Program-made: the position numbers and the translations under genes
Shown here: positions 42,878 through 51,284 of the stretch, piece by piece
Position numbering within the stretch: the stretch's first letter is position 1
How the letters are laid out: every line of letters begins with the position of its first letter
Source: Agromyces marinus
Lineage (GTDB): Bacteria > Actinomycetota > Actinomycetes > Actinomycetales > Microbacteriaceae
DNA length: 64,000 nt
Reading direction: 5' to 3'
Assembly: GCF_021442325.1 (NCBI RefSeq)
Contig: NZ_CP087879.1
Location: 186,001 to 250,000, forward strand
Notes under the pieces: generated by a model
What the model was told of the DNA's origin: nothing
Seen by the model: only the letters and a program-made list of their open reading frames with translations
Database searches by the model: none

Positions 42878-43849
42878 GAGCTCGATGAGGGCATTGCCGA
42901 ACTGTGCGGCCACGACGACCGTGCGGTCGTCGAGGTGGGCGTGGTGGCGGGGCCAGGTTCCCGTGCCGAGCGGGTGCTCGGCCGCGAGGCGCGGAACGCC
43001 CGCGCCCTGAGCCTCTCGACGGGCGGCATCGAACACCGCGACCGTGTCTCGCCCGCGCACGAGCGTCGTGAGCAGCCGGCCCGAGGGAGCGAGATCCAGG
43101 TGCGACGGGTACACGTCGCCCTCGGCATCCGGGTCGAGCACCGCGGCGGCGCTGCCGAGAGGCGAAACCTCCGTCGCGTCGAACGCGAACGTGTGCAGGC
43201 GGCCGTCGAGTTCGCCGATCACGTGCAGCACGCCCTCCGTCAGCACCATGTGCCGTGGGCCGGTTCCGGCCGGCAGGTCGAGCGAGCGGACGACGCGGAG
43301 CGTCGGCACCGCGGCATCCGCCGTCTCGACGGTGAACTCGTGGACCGCGTCACCGCCGAGGTCGCTCACGAGGTGCGTGCCCCACGGAGTCGCGGCGATC
43401 TGGTGGGCGTGCGGCCCATCCTGACGGCCGGTCACCGGTCCGGTGCGGTGCGGCAGTGCGAGGGTTCTCGGCGTTCCGAGCGTGCCGCCCGAGGCGAACG
43501 GGACCACCGTCACCGAGCCGCCCGAGTAGTTCGCGATGAGCACGAGGCTGCGCGTCGCGTCGACCACGACGTGGCACGGGTCGCCCTCGCCGTGCTCGAC
43601 CGCGTCGACCGGCGTGAGCGTGTTTCCGACCAGGCGGAAGCTGCGCAGCGAGCCCGAGGCATCTTCTCCGACCGCGAACCACAGGTCGTCGTGCACCGCG
43701 AGGAACGACGGATTCGAGGCCTCCGCCGAGGCGACGATGCTCCAGTCACCATCGACCGACCGCTCCACCACGTGCACGCCCGGACCCGGACCATCGGGCG
43801 TGTACGACCCGACCGCGAAGCGGCGCGCTGCGCGCCCCTCGCCCGTCAC
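42806..43849 (-). CDS. Lactonase, 6-phosphogluconolactonase-like seven-bladed beta-propeller
   Basis: 347 residues of beta-propeller repeats. [20 protein letters not shown] opens blade 1, [20 protein letters not shown] and [20 protein letters not shown] are the family's blade motifs, and [20 protein letters not shown] and [20 protein letters not shown] carry the conserved His residues. It belongs to the YbhE-type lactonases, which open sugar lactones. Its start overlaps the stop of the alpha-hydroxyacid dehydrogenase gene (ATGA), so it is the last gene of that operon. Its 3' end has a duplicate at 40964-41035. Confidence 0.87.
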   Translation of the reverse strand: MTGEGRAARRFAVGSYTPDGPGPGVHVVERSVDGDWSIVASAEASNPSFLAVHDDLWFAVGEDASGSLRSFRLVGNTLTPVDAVEHGEGDPCHVVVDATRSLVLIANYSGGSVTVVPFASGGTLGTPRTLALPHRTGPVTGRQDGPHAHQIAATPWGTHLVSDLGGDAVHEFTVETADAAVPTLRVVRSLDLPAGTGPRHMVLTEGVLHVIGELDGRLHTFAFDATEVSPLGSAAAVLDPDAEGDVYPSHLDLAPSGRLLTTLVRGRDTVAVFDAARREAQGAGVPRLAAEHPLGTGTWPRHHAHLDDRTVVVAAQFGNALIELDLVTGALREALALRAPSCVVPLA

Positions 43850-45132
43850 AGCTGCGCCGGCATCCGCTCGGCCGCCTGCTCGCCCGCAACGGCGGCGGGC
43901 GCGGCGACCGGCACCAGCCGCGTCAGCTGGGTCACGTGCTTCGGCGTCAGTTCGTCGAGCGAGGCGACCTCGAGCAGCTTCATCGTGCGCACGATCTCAC
44001 TCTGCAGGATCTCGATGGCCTTGTCGACGCCGCGCCGGCCGCCGGCCATGAGCCCGTACAGGTAGGCGCGGCCGATGAGGGTGAACCGCGCGCCGAGCGC
44101 GATCGACGCGACGATGTCGGCGCCCGACATGATGCCCGTGTCGACGTGCACCTCGAGGTCGCCGCCGACCTCGCGCACGACGTGCGGCAGCAGCAGGAAC
44201 GGCACGGGTGCGCGGTCGAGCTGGCGACCGCCGTGGTTGGAGAGCACGATGCCGTCGACGCCGCGGTCGGCGAGGAGCTTGGCATCCTCGACGGTCTGCA
44301 CGCCCTTCACGACGATCCTGCCCGGCCAGATCCCCCGGATCACGTCGAGGTCGTCGAACGAGATCGTCGGGTCCATCGCCGAGTCGAGCAGCTCGCCGAC
44401 CGTGCCGCCCGTCGAGGAGAGCGACGCGAACTCGAGCTTCGGCGTGGTCAGGAAGTTGATCCACCAGGCGGGCCGTGGGATCGCGTTGACCACGGTGCCG
44501 AGCGTGAGCTGCGGAGGAATCGAGAACCCGTTCCGCTTGTCACGCAGGCGCGCCCCCGCGACCGGGGTGTCGACCGTGAAGAACAGCGTGTCGAAGCCCG
44601 CGGCCGCTGCGCGCTCGGCCAGGCCGTACGAGATCTCGCGCTGCTTCATGACGTACAGCTGGAACCAGTTGCGCCCGGTCGGGTTCGCGGCCTTCACGCC
44701 CTCGATCGAGGTCGTTCCGAGCGTCGAGAGCGTGAACGGGATGCCCGCGGCGCCCGCGGCGCCCGCGCCGGCCTCCTCGCCCTCGGTCTGCATCATGCGC
44801 GTGAAGCCCGTCGGCGCGATGCCGAACGGCAGCGCGCTCGGGCCGCCGAGCACCTCGCGGGTCGTGTCGACCTCGGGCACGTTCCGCAGGATCGACGGGT
44901 GGAACTCGATGTCGAGGAACGCCTGCCGTGCCCGCGCGAGCGAGAGCTCGCCCTCGGCCGACCCCTCGGTGTAGTCGAACGGCGCCTTCGGCGTGCGGCG
45001 CTTCGCGATGGTGCGCAGGTCGCCGATCGTGAGCGCCTTCTCGAGCCGCCGCTCGGTGGGGTTCAGGGTCGGCGTCTTGAACTTCATGAGCTCGGCGAGC
45101 TCGCGGGGCTTCGGGAACTGGCGCTGGACCAT
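43846..45132 (-). CDS. lldD: FMN-dependent alpha-hydroxyacid (L-lactate) dehydrogenase
   Basis: 428 residues, FMN TIM barrel: [100 protein letters not shown] with the catalytic His, and [20 protein letters not shown]. It oxidises L-lactate or a similar 2-hydroxyacid, passing electrons to the membrane chain. AGGAGAAG precedes the ATG. It lies 14 bp after the FadR-type regulator gene, the usual lldR-lldD order. Confidence 0.9.
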   Translation of the reverse strand: MVQRQFPKPRELAELMKFKTPTLNPTERRLEKALTIGDLRTIAKRRTPKAPFDYTEGSAEGELSLARARQAFLDIEFHPSILRNVPEVDTTREVLGGPSALPFGIAPTGFTRMMQTEGEEAGAGAAGAAGIPFTLSTLGTTSIEGVKAANPTGRNWFQLYVMKQREISYGLAERAAAAGFDTLFFTVDTPVAGARLRDKRNGFSIPPQLTLGTVVNAIPRPAWWINFLTTPKLEFASLSSTGGTVGELLDSAMDPTISFDDLDVIRGIWPGRIVVKGVQTVEDAKLLADRGVDGIVLSNHGGRQLDRAPVPFLLLPHVVREVGGDLEVHVDTGIMSGADIVASIALGARFTLIGRAYLYGLMAGGRRGVDKAIEILQSEIVRTMKLLEVASLDELTPKHVTQLTRLVPVAAPAAVAGEQAAERMPAQL

Positions 45133-45146
45133 CGTGGTGCCTTCTC

Positions 45147-45896
45147 CTACGGGTGGGTGGGGTCGGGGGAGATCTCGGCGTAGTACCCCGAGATGTGGTC
45201 GTGGATGCGATCACGCGCGGCCGCGGCATCCGCTGCCCGGATCGCGGCGAGCACGCCGCGATGCTCGGCGCGCAGTCTCGCCGAGGTCGCGGTCCAGTCG
45301 GCGATGCGGGCCTGCCCGGCGAGCGCGTAGCCCTCGATTCCGCTGCGCAGGCCGGCCATCGTCGCGGTCACGACCTGGTTGCCGGACGCCTCGGCGAGGG
45401 CGAGGTGGAACGCCGCGTCAAGCGCGAGGAACTCGGCCGGGTCGAGGCCCGGGGCATCCATCGCGTCGAGCAGGCGCTCGGCCGCGGCGAGATCGGGGGC
45501 GGATGCCGCATCGCCGGCGCTCGCCGCGGCGAGGCCGGCCGCGACGTGCGACTCGAGCAGGAGCCGGGTCGCGACGATGTCGTTCACGGGGAACCCGCTC
45601 GCGGCGACCTGCAGGCGCATGAGCGCGCTCATGCCGCCACCGGGGGTCGCGATGATGATCGCGCCCGAGGTCGGGCCCGACCCGGTGTGGGTGCGGATGA
45701 GCCCGAGCACCTCGAGCACGCGCAGGGCCTCGCGCACGCTCGACCGGCCGACGCCGAGGTCGGCCGCGAGCTGGCGCTCGCCGGGCAGCCGGTCTCCGGG
45801 GGCGAGTTCGCCGCCCAGGAGCTTGCGCTCGACGTGCTCGAGGACGGCCTGCCAGGCGCGGGGCTCGATCGTGCGAGCGGATGCCTTGTCGGCCAT
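45147..45896 (-). CDS. FadR-type GntR regulator (LldR-like)
   Basis: 249 residues. A GntR winged helix ([40 protein letters not shown]) is followed by an FCD ligand domain ([40 protein letters not shown] with metal-binding His). First gene of the lactate-type operon. Two identical TGTGGTCAGACCACA palindromes in front of it point to autoregulation of the whole operon. The ATG at 45896 is preceded by GAGGAGAG. Confidence 0.9.
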   Translation of the reverse strand: MADKASARTIEPRAWQAVLEHVERKLLGGELAPGDRLPGERQLAADLGVGRSSVREALRVLEVLGLIRTHTGSGPTSGAIIIATPGGGMSALMRLQVAASGFPVNDIVATRLLLESHVAAGLAAASAGDAASAPDLAAAERLLDAMDAPGLDPAEFLALDAAFHLALAEASGNQVVTATMAGLRSGIEGYALAGQARIADWTATSARLRAEHRGVLAAIRAADAAAARDRIHDHISGYYAEISPDPTHP

Positions 45897-45916
45897 GGCT
45901 CTCCTCGCTCGCTGCA

Positions 45917-45957
45917 CTGTGGTCAGACCACAGAGTACCAGATGTGGTCAGACCACA
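45917..45957. promoter_or_regulatory. Double FadR-type operator
   Basis: TGTGGTCAGACCACA occurs twice (45918-45932 and 45943-45957), centres 25 bp apart. The first extends to a 17-bp palindrome. TGGTC-N-GACCA is the classical FadR-group half-site pattern. Confidence 0.75.
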
Positions 45958-46034
45958 AAGCGATCGAGGCGCCCGGACGGGCTTCGGCCGAGACGCGGTG
46001 GCGAGGATGGGCGCGCGTGCGCCACGCTGGAGGA

Positions 46035-46379
46035 ATGAGCGGATACGCCGAACCTGACCGACCGCAGGAACGCCTGAGCGACGCCGAACGCGAAGAAGCG
46101 GTCGTGCACCTCGCCTCCGCGCGGGCCGAGGGCCGTCTGACCGCCGCCGAACTCGCGGATCGTTCAGCATCCGCACGTGCAGCCGCGACCTGGGGCGACC
46201 TCGTCCCGCTGTTCGCCGACCTGCCGAGGGTCGCACCGCGCACGACGCCCCCTGCCGCCGCTGCAGCGCCGACGCACGACCTGTCATCCCGGATGGCGCC
46301 GCCGAGCTGGGCCCCACCCCACCGCCGAAGCGGCGATCCCGAGCTCTCGGCGGCCGCACCGGCGACACCACGGGCGTGA
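46035..46379 (+). CDS. DUF1707-domain protein
   Basis: 114 residues. LSDAEREEAVVHLASARAEG, RLTAAELADRSASARAAATW and DLVPLFADLP make a DUF1707 domain (about 14-66), followed by a Pro/Ala-rich tail. AGGAGGA-type sequence precedes the ATG. Odd point: after the stop, another frame reads GVIIYGGGSTRDDR to a stop at about 46416 with good codon use, as if a frameshift near 46340-46375 had cut the natural end. No membrane segment in the visible protein. Confidence 0.75.
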   Translation: MSGYAEPDRPQERLSDAEREEAVVHLASARAEGRLTAAELADRSASARAAATWGDLVPLFADLPRVAPRTTPPAAAAAPTHDLSSRMAPPSWAPPHRRSGDPELSAAAPATPRA

Positions 46380-46438
46380 TCATCTACGGCGGAGGGTCGA
46401 CCAGGGACGACCGCTGAGCTCCGGGCGTCGACCCGGGC

Positions 46439-47554
46439 TCAGCCCTTCTTCGGGCGGATCCGGACCCGGTTCTGCCCCGGCGACTCATCGAGCTCGACGA
46501 CCCCGCCGCGCGACTTCAGGAACTCGGTGAACGACGCGAAGCCGAGGCGGCGCTCCTGGAACGACGGATCCATCCGCATCATCTGGTTCTTGACCGCACC
46601 CGAGGGCTGCCACTCGTCGTCGCTCTTGGCGCGCAGCAGTTCGAGGGCCTTCAGCAGCAGGCGCCCGGGGTTGCGCGTGGTGCCGGTCGCGCCGTCCTCG
46701 AGCGACTGGCCGGGAGCCACGAACCGGACCGCCGTCGACGGGACGGAGGGTTCGGCGGGCGTGCCGTCGGACGCGGCATCCGTCGCGACGTCGGCCGACC
46801 CGGCATCCGCCACCGACTTCGACGTCGCGCGCCGGCGGCGCGGCGCAGGCGGCGCCTCGTCGGCGGCCTGTGCCTCATCGGCAGCCGGCTCCGGGGCCTT
46901 GGCCGCCTTCGACGCCGCACCCGACCTCCGGCCACCCTTCGCGGGTGCGGCCGGAGGCGCGGGCACGTCGGCCTCGTCTTCGGCCACGGCGGCATCCGTC
47001 GCCAGCAGTGCGTCGTAGTCGGCGTACTCGTCGCACGCCGCCGTGAGCGCGCGGCTCGTGCCGCCCGCCACGCCGATGCCGACGACGTACCGGCCGAGGC
47101 GCTTGGCCTTCTGCGCGAGCGCCACGTAATCGGAATCGCCCGCGACGATCACGATGTGCGACAGGTCGTCGATGCGGAACATGTCTTCCACCGCGTCGAC
47201 CGAGAGTCGGATGTCGGCGCCGTTCTTCGTCGCGGACAGCGGGAAGAGCTGCACGAGGTCGACCGCACGGTCGATCAACTGCCCGCGATAGCTCGCGTTC
47301 ACGGGCGTTGACCAGTCGGCGTAGGCACGCGCGATCGCGATCGTGCCGAACGTCGCGGCGAAATCGAGCACCGCGTCCACGTCGACCGTGGCCTCACGCA
47401 GGCGATCCGCCGCCTTCGTGCCCGGCGAGATCGACTTCCCCCGAGACGTGTCCTTGCGGTACTGGCTGTCGCCGTGGAGTTGGTCGTACCGCGAGATGAC
47501 GATGTTGTCGAAATCGAAGTACAGGGCGACGCGGGGTTCGACCGAAGCGGGCAT
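46439..47554 (-). CDS. NYN-domain nuclease-like protein with LOTUS/OST-HTH domain
   Basis: 371 residues. The NYN (PIN-like) domain spans about 7-190: VALYFDFDNIVISRYD with acidic metal ligands, GADIRLSVDAVEDMF and HIVIVAGDSDYVALAQKAKR. A 90-residue Ala/Glu-rich linker leads to an OST-HTH/LOTUS domain at about 298-368 (LLLKALELLRAKSDDEWQPS, FASFTEFLKSRGGVVELD). The pairing suggests an RNA-binding ribonuclease. Substrate unknown. The ATG at 47554 has a TAGGCT box 6 nt upstream. Confidence 0.88.
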   Translation of the reverse strand: MPASVEPRVALYFDFDNIVISRYDQLHGDSQYRKDTSRGKSISPGTKAADRLREATVDVDAVLDFAATFGTIAIARAYADWSTPVNASYRGQLIDRAVDLVQLFPLSATKNGADIRLSVDAVEDMFRIDDLSHIVIVAGDSDYVALAQKAKRLGRYVVGIGVAGGTSRALTAACDEYADYDALLATDAAVAEDEADVPAPPAAPAKGGRRSGAASKAAKAPEPAADEAQAADEAPPAPRRRRATSKSVADAGSADVATDAASDGTPAEPSVPSTAVRFVAPGQSLEDGATGTTRNPGRLLLKALELLRAKSDDEWQPSGAVKNQMMRMDPSFQERRLGFASFTEFLKSRGGVVELDESPGQNRVRIRPKKG

Positions 47555-47560
47555 GACCCG

Positions 47561-47566
47561 AGCCTA
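47561..47566 (-). promoter_or_regulatory. -10-like box of the NYN gene
   Basis: TAGGCT on the minus strand, 6 nt before the ATG at 47554. Confidence 0.5.
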
Positions 47567-47609
47567 CGCCGCAGGGGTGGAACCGCCGCGGCTCCGGTCG
47601 GTCCGTCGC

Positions 47610-48209
47610 TCAGGCGGCAGGGCTGACCTCGGCTGCGGCAGCCTCGGCCGGCACGACCCCTGCGTCGGCGAGCACCGCGAGGAACGCGCGCATCCACATG
47701 CCGTTGTCGGGCCACGCCCGCGAGGTCACGAGGTTGCCGTCGACGACCCCGCCGCCGTTCTCGAACGCGGCGCCCACGACCTCGAGGTCGATCGCGAGCT
47801 CCGGGTAGATCGACGACGTCCGGCCCTCGAGCACGCCCGCCGCGGCGAGCAGCAGCGGACCGTGGCAGGTCGCGGCGACCGGGGCGTCCTGATCGAAGAA
47901 GTGCCGCACGATGCGCTTGGCGTCGTCGTTGTTGCGCAGGTACTCCGGCGCCCGCCCGCCGGGGATCACGATCGCCGCGTAGTCCGCGGGATCGACGTCG
48001 GCGAGCGCGATGTCGGCCGGCCAGGTGTGGCCGAGCTTCTCGGTGTAGGTGTCGAAGCCGTCGACGAAGTCGTGCACGACGAACTGCAGGCGGCGTGCCT
48101 CGGGTGCGCCGATGTGCACCTCGAAGCCCTCCTCCTTGAGTCGCTCGTACGGGTAGAAGACCTCGAGCGTCTCGGCCGCGTCGCCGGTGATGATGAGGAT
48201 CTTGGTCAT
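47610..48209 (-). CDS. DJ-1/PfpI-family protein
   Basis: 199 residues. One class I glutamine amidotransferase-like fold: KILIITGDAAETLEVFYPYE, YAAIVIPGGRAPEYLRN and PVAATCHGPLLLAAAGVLEG with the nucleophile-elbow cysteine followed by His. Members act as chaperone/deglycase-type stress proteins or peptidases. Divergent from an IclR regulator gene with a palindrome between them, so it is probably controlled by that regulator. Confidence 0.9.
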   Translation of the reverse strand: MTKILIITGDAAETLEVFYPYERLKEEGFEVHIGAPEARRLQFVVHDFVDGFDTYTEKLGHTWPADIALADVDPADYAAIVIPGGRAPEYLRNNDDAKRIVRHFFDQDAPVAATCHGPLLLAAAGVLEGRTSSIYPELAIDLEVVGAAFENGGGVVDGNLVTSRAWPDNGMWMRAFLAVLADAGVVPAEAAAAEVSPAA

Positions 48210-48295
48210 GGGTGGTGCCTCCGGATGTGTCGGGCGGTCCTGTCCGCCGCGTTCGAACCAGCCTGCGACCGGCCCGGGCGCGTGGTCACGCCCCC

Positions 48296-48312
48296 TTCGC
48301 ACTATGTGCGAA
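48296..48312. promoter_or_regulatory. Candidate IclR operator
   Basis: TTCGCACTATGTGCGAA, a perfect 7-3-7 palindrome in the 156-bp gap between the PfpI and IclR genes. Confidence 0.6.
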
Positions 48313-48353
48313 AGACCGACGATCCACCGGGACGACGACTGCCGCGCGCGGCG

Positions 48354-48359
48354 TACGAT
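48354..48359 (+). promoter_or_regulatory. -10-like box of the IclR gene
   Basis: TACGAT lies 6 nt before the ATG at 48366. Confidence 0.5.
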
Positions 48360-48365
48360 CGGCAC

Positions 48366-49142
48366 ATGAGCGTGACGGAGCGCGGCGGCGGAGCGGGCAT
48401 CCAGTCGGCCGAGCGTGCCCTTCGGATCCTCGACCTCGTCTCGGGGGCACCGGAGGGCCTCACCGCCGCGGAGATCGCCGCTGAACTCGGCCTCGGGCAA
48501 TCCACGACCTACCGACTGCTCGCCACCCTCCAGCAGCAGGACTACCTCGCACGCCAGGCCGGTGAGCACCGGTACCTCCTCGGGCGCGCCGTCGACCGGC
48601 TCGGTCGAGCGCTCGCGTACCAGATGGTCGTGACCGACCCCGTCCGCCGGGCGCTGCGCGCGGTCCACGACGAGGTCGGGGCGCCCGCCTACCTCACCGT
48701 GTTCCGCGGGGACGACATCGCGATCGCGCACATCGAGGACTCGGCGGCGCACCCGCGCATCGGGCAGCTGCACGTCGGATTCTCCGAGGCGGCGCACACG
48801 ACCGCGTTCGGCAAGCTCATGCTCGCCTCGCGCGACGACGCCGCGGTGGCGAGGTTCCTCGACCGGCACGGTGCGCGCCGACTCACCGCGTCGTCGATGA
48901 CGGATGCCGCGGCACTCCGTGACACGCTCGACGACGTCCGCGCACAGCAACTCGCGGTCGAGGTCGAGGAGTACCTGCCGAAGCTCGCCTGCATCGCCGC
49001 GCCCGTGCGGTCGAGCGCCGGGCGAACCGTCGGGGCGGTCTCGGTCTCGGTATCGGCCGCCGACCTGTCGGCCCGCGCGCGCGACCTCGAGCGCGCCGTG
49101 CGGCGCGGGGCCTGGCAGGTGTCCGGGCGGCTCGGGCGCTGA
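48366..49142 (+). CDS. IclR-family regulator
   Basis: 258 residues. An N-terminal winged helix (IQSAERALRILDLVSGAPEG, LTAAEIAAELGLGQSTTYRL) is followed by the IclR effector domain (VGFSEAAHTTAFGKLMLASR, VEEYLPKLACIAAPVRSSAG, RTVGAVSVSVSA). The ligand is unknown. It diverges from the PfpI gene and probably binds the palindrome at 48296. Confidence 0.9.
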   Translation: MSVTERGGGAGIQSAERALRILDLVSGAPEGLTAAEIAAELGLGQSTTYRLLATLQQQDYLARQAGEHRYLLGRAVDRLGRALAYQMVVTDPVRRALRAVHDEVGAPAYLTVFRGDDIAIAHIEDSAAHPRIGQLHVGFSEAAHTTAFGKLMLASRDDAAVARFLDRHGARRLTASSMTDAAALRDTLDDVRAQQLAVEVEEYLPKLACIAAPVRSSAGRTVGAVSVSVSAADLSARARDLERAVRRGAWQVSGRLGR

Positions 49143-49209
49143 CCGGGTCGTGCCGCCGGTGCGTTCGGCACCCGGCGGGCGGAATCGACCGCGACGCGCG
49201 GCCGATCCA

Positions 49210-51129
49210 CTACTCGGCGGGCAGTTGCCGGACACGCACGATGAACTCGCCCCGATTGTCGCCCGGCGCGGCGTCGTTCACCCCGACCCACAACGTGCCC
49301 GCGTTCGGGCAGGCGTAGGTCGTCGACGTGCCGACGGGAACCCGCTCGTCGGCGTGGTGGAGCAGGCCCGCGATGACCGCGGCATGCGGCAGGCCGGCGA
49401 CGAGACCCGGCTGATCGACATCCGCACCGCCCGGTCCGGTGACCCCTTCGTCGGTGCCGTTCCAGCTCATCTCGCCCTCGGCCTCGAGCGCGAAGAGATC
49501 GCCGGCGGAACACGTCAGTTCCGTCGAGACCCACTGGTCGGTGTTCGTCAGCGCGACGACCGCATCGGCGGGTGTCCCGTCGGACATCGTGTCGCCGGTC
49601 ACGACGCCGTCGCCGGCCTGCGTGCCCTGCCCGCCTCCCGCACCGACGTCCTCGGTCGCGGTGCCGCTTCCGATCAGCCTCGGGACGACCAGCACCGCTG
49701 CGACCACGATCGCCGCCACCGCCACGAGCGCGACGACGACCCACGGGAGCCATCGCGGTGTGCCGCCTCGCCGAGGGGAAGCCGAGCGGCCGCGCCCGGT
49801 GGCGACCTCATCGGAAGTGGGCCACCAGGGCTGCGGGGTCGGCGCGGTCGTCGGGGTGGGCGCCGGTGATGCACTCTCCGGGGCGGGTCCGCGCGCCGAC
49901 GGGGGTGCAGCGCGCGCCTGCGTGGGTGGGGGCGTCGGCGCGGGCGCGGGTATCGGCGCCGTCGCCGGGGGAGGCGCGGAGACCGGGTCTGGTGCAGGCG
50001 GCGCGGGCCGCGGCATCCGCTCGACCTCCCGGAAGTCGAACAGGCGCGTGTCCTCACCGCGCAGGTACAGGACCGGAGTCACCCACTCCAGCGTGCCCGG
50101 CCCGGTGCCGAGGATCCCGATCCGGCCGCTGCGCACCGCCTCGTCGATGCCGCGACCGTGCGCGAGCGCCGAGTAGAACCCGCGCGAGAACTGCAGCGCC
50201 GCGGAGTCGCTGATCGAGAACTGCATCGCCGCGACCGCGTGGATGCCGCTGTGCGCGAGCGCGGCGGCGGTGCCCGAGAACAGGTCGGCCGTGCCGCCTG
50301 CGCCCGATCGGCACGAGTTGAGGAGCACGAGCCGCGGAGTGGGGTCGGCTTCGTCGAGGAGGTCGGCGAGACTCGAAGCGGGCACGTAGTCCGCGCGGCC
50401 GTGCTCGTCGACGAATGCGAGCACGCCCTCGTCGGAGACCGTGTCGTACGTCCCGTGCCCGATGAAGTGCAGCACGTGCCATTCGCCGTCGAGCAGCCGG
50501 TCGTGCACGTTCGACCACGTCACCTCGGTCAGCCAGTCGACCTCGACGCGGCCATCGCGGAGGTGCTCGCGCAGGGCCCCATCGAGGAGTTCGCGCTCGT
50601 GGTCGGCGTCGAGCGGCGGAAGACCGCGTGGCGAGGACACCATCGCGAGCACGCGCAACGGCGGAGCGACCTCGAGCGACGGCGGCGTGTACCCCGTCGG
50701 CACATGGCGGACGAGCGGCTCCTTGCGGCACAGGTACACGCCTTCGACCGGGTCGAACAGCGCCTCCCACGGCAGCGCCGCGAGCCCGGGCGCGGTGAGT
50801 CGCAGCGCGAGCTGCACCCCGCTGCCGCGTTCGGCCGCGACCGCGACACTCGTGCGGTACGCGGCGCGCACCTCGCCGGTGAACGCGGACTCGAACAGCG
50901 TGCGCCCGACCTGCCGTATGGCGGCCTCGGACTCGGTGAGCACGCGGCGCGCCGTGACCGCCGATGCGAGCACGCTCGCTTCGAGGTCGTCGCGGCGATC
51001 CACCAGGGACTCCAGGTCGAGGCTCATCGTCGCGCGGGGCTGTCCGCCCCCGACGGACCTCAGCACGTCGACGGTGTAGGAGCCCGGTTCGGGGCCGGGC
51101 CCGATCTCCAACTCCAGGACGGCGTCCAT
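49210..51129 (-). CDS. Membrane-anchored CHAT protease with C-terminal LecA-like domain
   Basis: 639 residues. A CHAT (caspase-like) domain covers about 80-365. His225 in LHFIGHGTYD and Cys273 in LVLLNSCRSGAGG form the predicted dyad, preceded by GLAALPWEALFDP. A Pro/Ala-rich linker (370-435) and basic stretch lead to one membrane helix (461-483). The outer C-terminal part (about 541-635: GDLFALEAEGEMSWNG, GTLWVGVNDAAPGDNRGEF) resembles the PA-IL/LecA galactose-binding domain, with the ND and DN calcium-site positions kept. So a protease inside is joined to a lectin-like domain outside. Function unknown: sensing and self-cleavage are possible. The ATG at 51129 is uncertain: a GTG lies five codons upstream. 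No obvious substrate gene is adjacent. Confidence 0.83.
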   Translation of the reverse strand: MDAVLELEIGPGPEPGSYTVDVLRSVGGGQPRATMSLDLESLVDRRDDLEASVLASAVTARRVLTESEAAIRQVGRTLFESAFTGEVRAAYRTSVAVAAERGSGVQLALRLTAPGLAALPWEALFDPVEGVYLCRKEPLVRHVPTGYTPPSLEVAPPLRVLAMVSSPRGLPPLDADHERELLDGALREHLRDGRVEVDWLTEVTWSNVHDRLLDGEWHVLHFIGHGTYDTVSDEGVLAFVDEHGRADYVPASSLADLLDEADPTPRLVLLNSCRSGAGGTADLFSGTAAALAHSGIHAVAAMQFSISDSAALQFSRGFYSALAHGRGIDEAVRSGRIGILGTGPGTLEWVTPVLYLRGEDTRLFDFREVERMPRPAPPAPDPVSAPPPATAPIPAPAPTPPPTQARAAPPSARGPAPESASPAPTPTTAPTPQPWWPTSDEVATGRGRSASPRRGGTPRWLPWVVVALVAVAAIVVAAVLVVPRLIGSGTATEDVGAGGGQGTQAGDGVVTGDTMSDGTPADAVVALTNTDQWVSTELTCSAGDLFALEAEGEMSWNGTDEGVTGPGGADVDQPGLVAGLPHAAVIAGLLHHADERVPVGTSTTYACPNAGTLWVGVNDAAPGDNRGEFIVRVRQLPAE

Positions 51130-51217
51130 GTGCGCAGGGTGCACCGGGGCGCCGGACGCCGCAAGGGGGCTGTCCCTGAGATTCCGGCGTTCCCCGTGCG
51201 GGCGGCCGTTCCCCGTG

Positions 51218-51267
51218 TGGACAGTTCTCGTGGGTCCCGGGGGCGCGACACCCGCATCAACGGTCCA
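51218..51267 (-). terminator. Weak hairpin after the 2-hydroxyacid dehydrogenase gene
   Basis: TGGAC (51218-51222) pairs with GTCCA (51263-51267), with an inner GGGT/ACCC pair. It lies between two minus-strand genes, 18 bp past the stop at 51285, and may end the rhaB-dehydrogenase transcript. Confidence 0.3.
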
Positions 51268-51284
51268 GACGCGCGGACGCCCCC

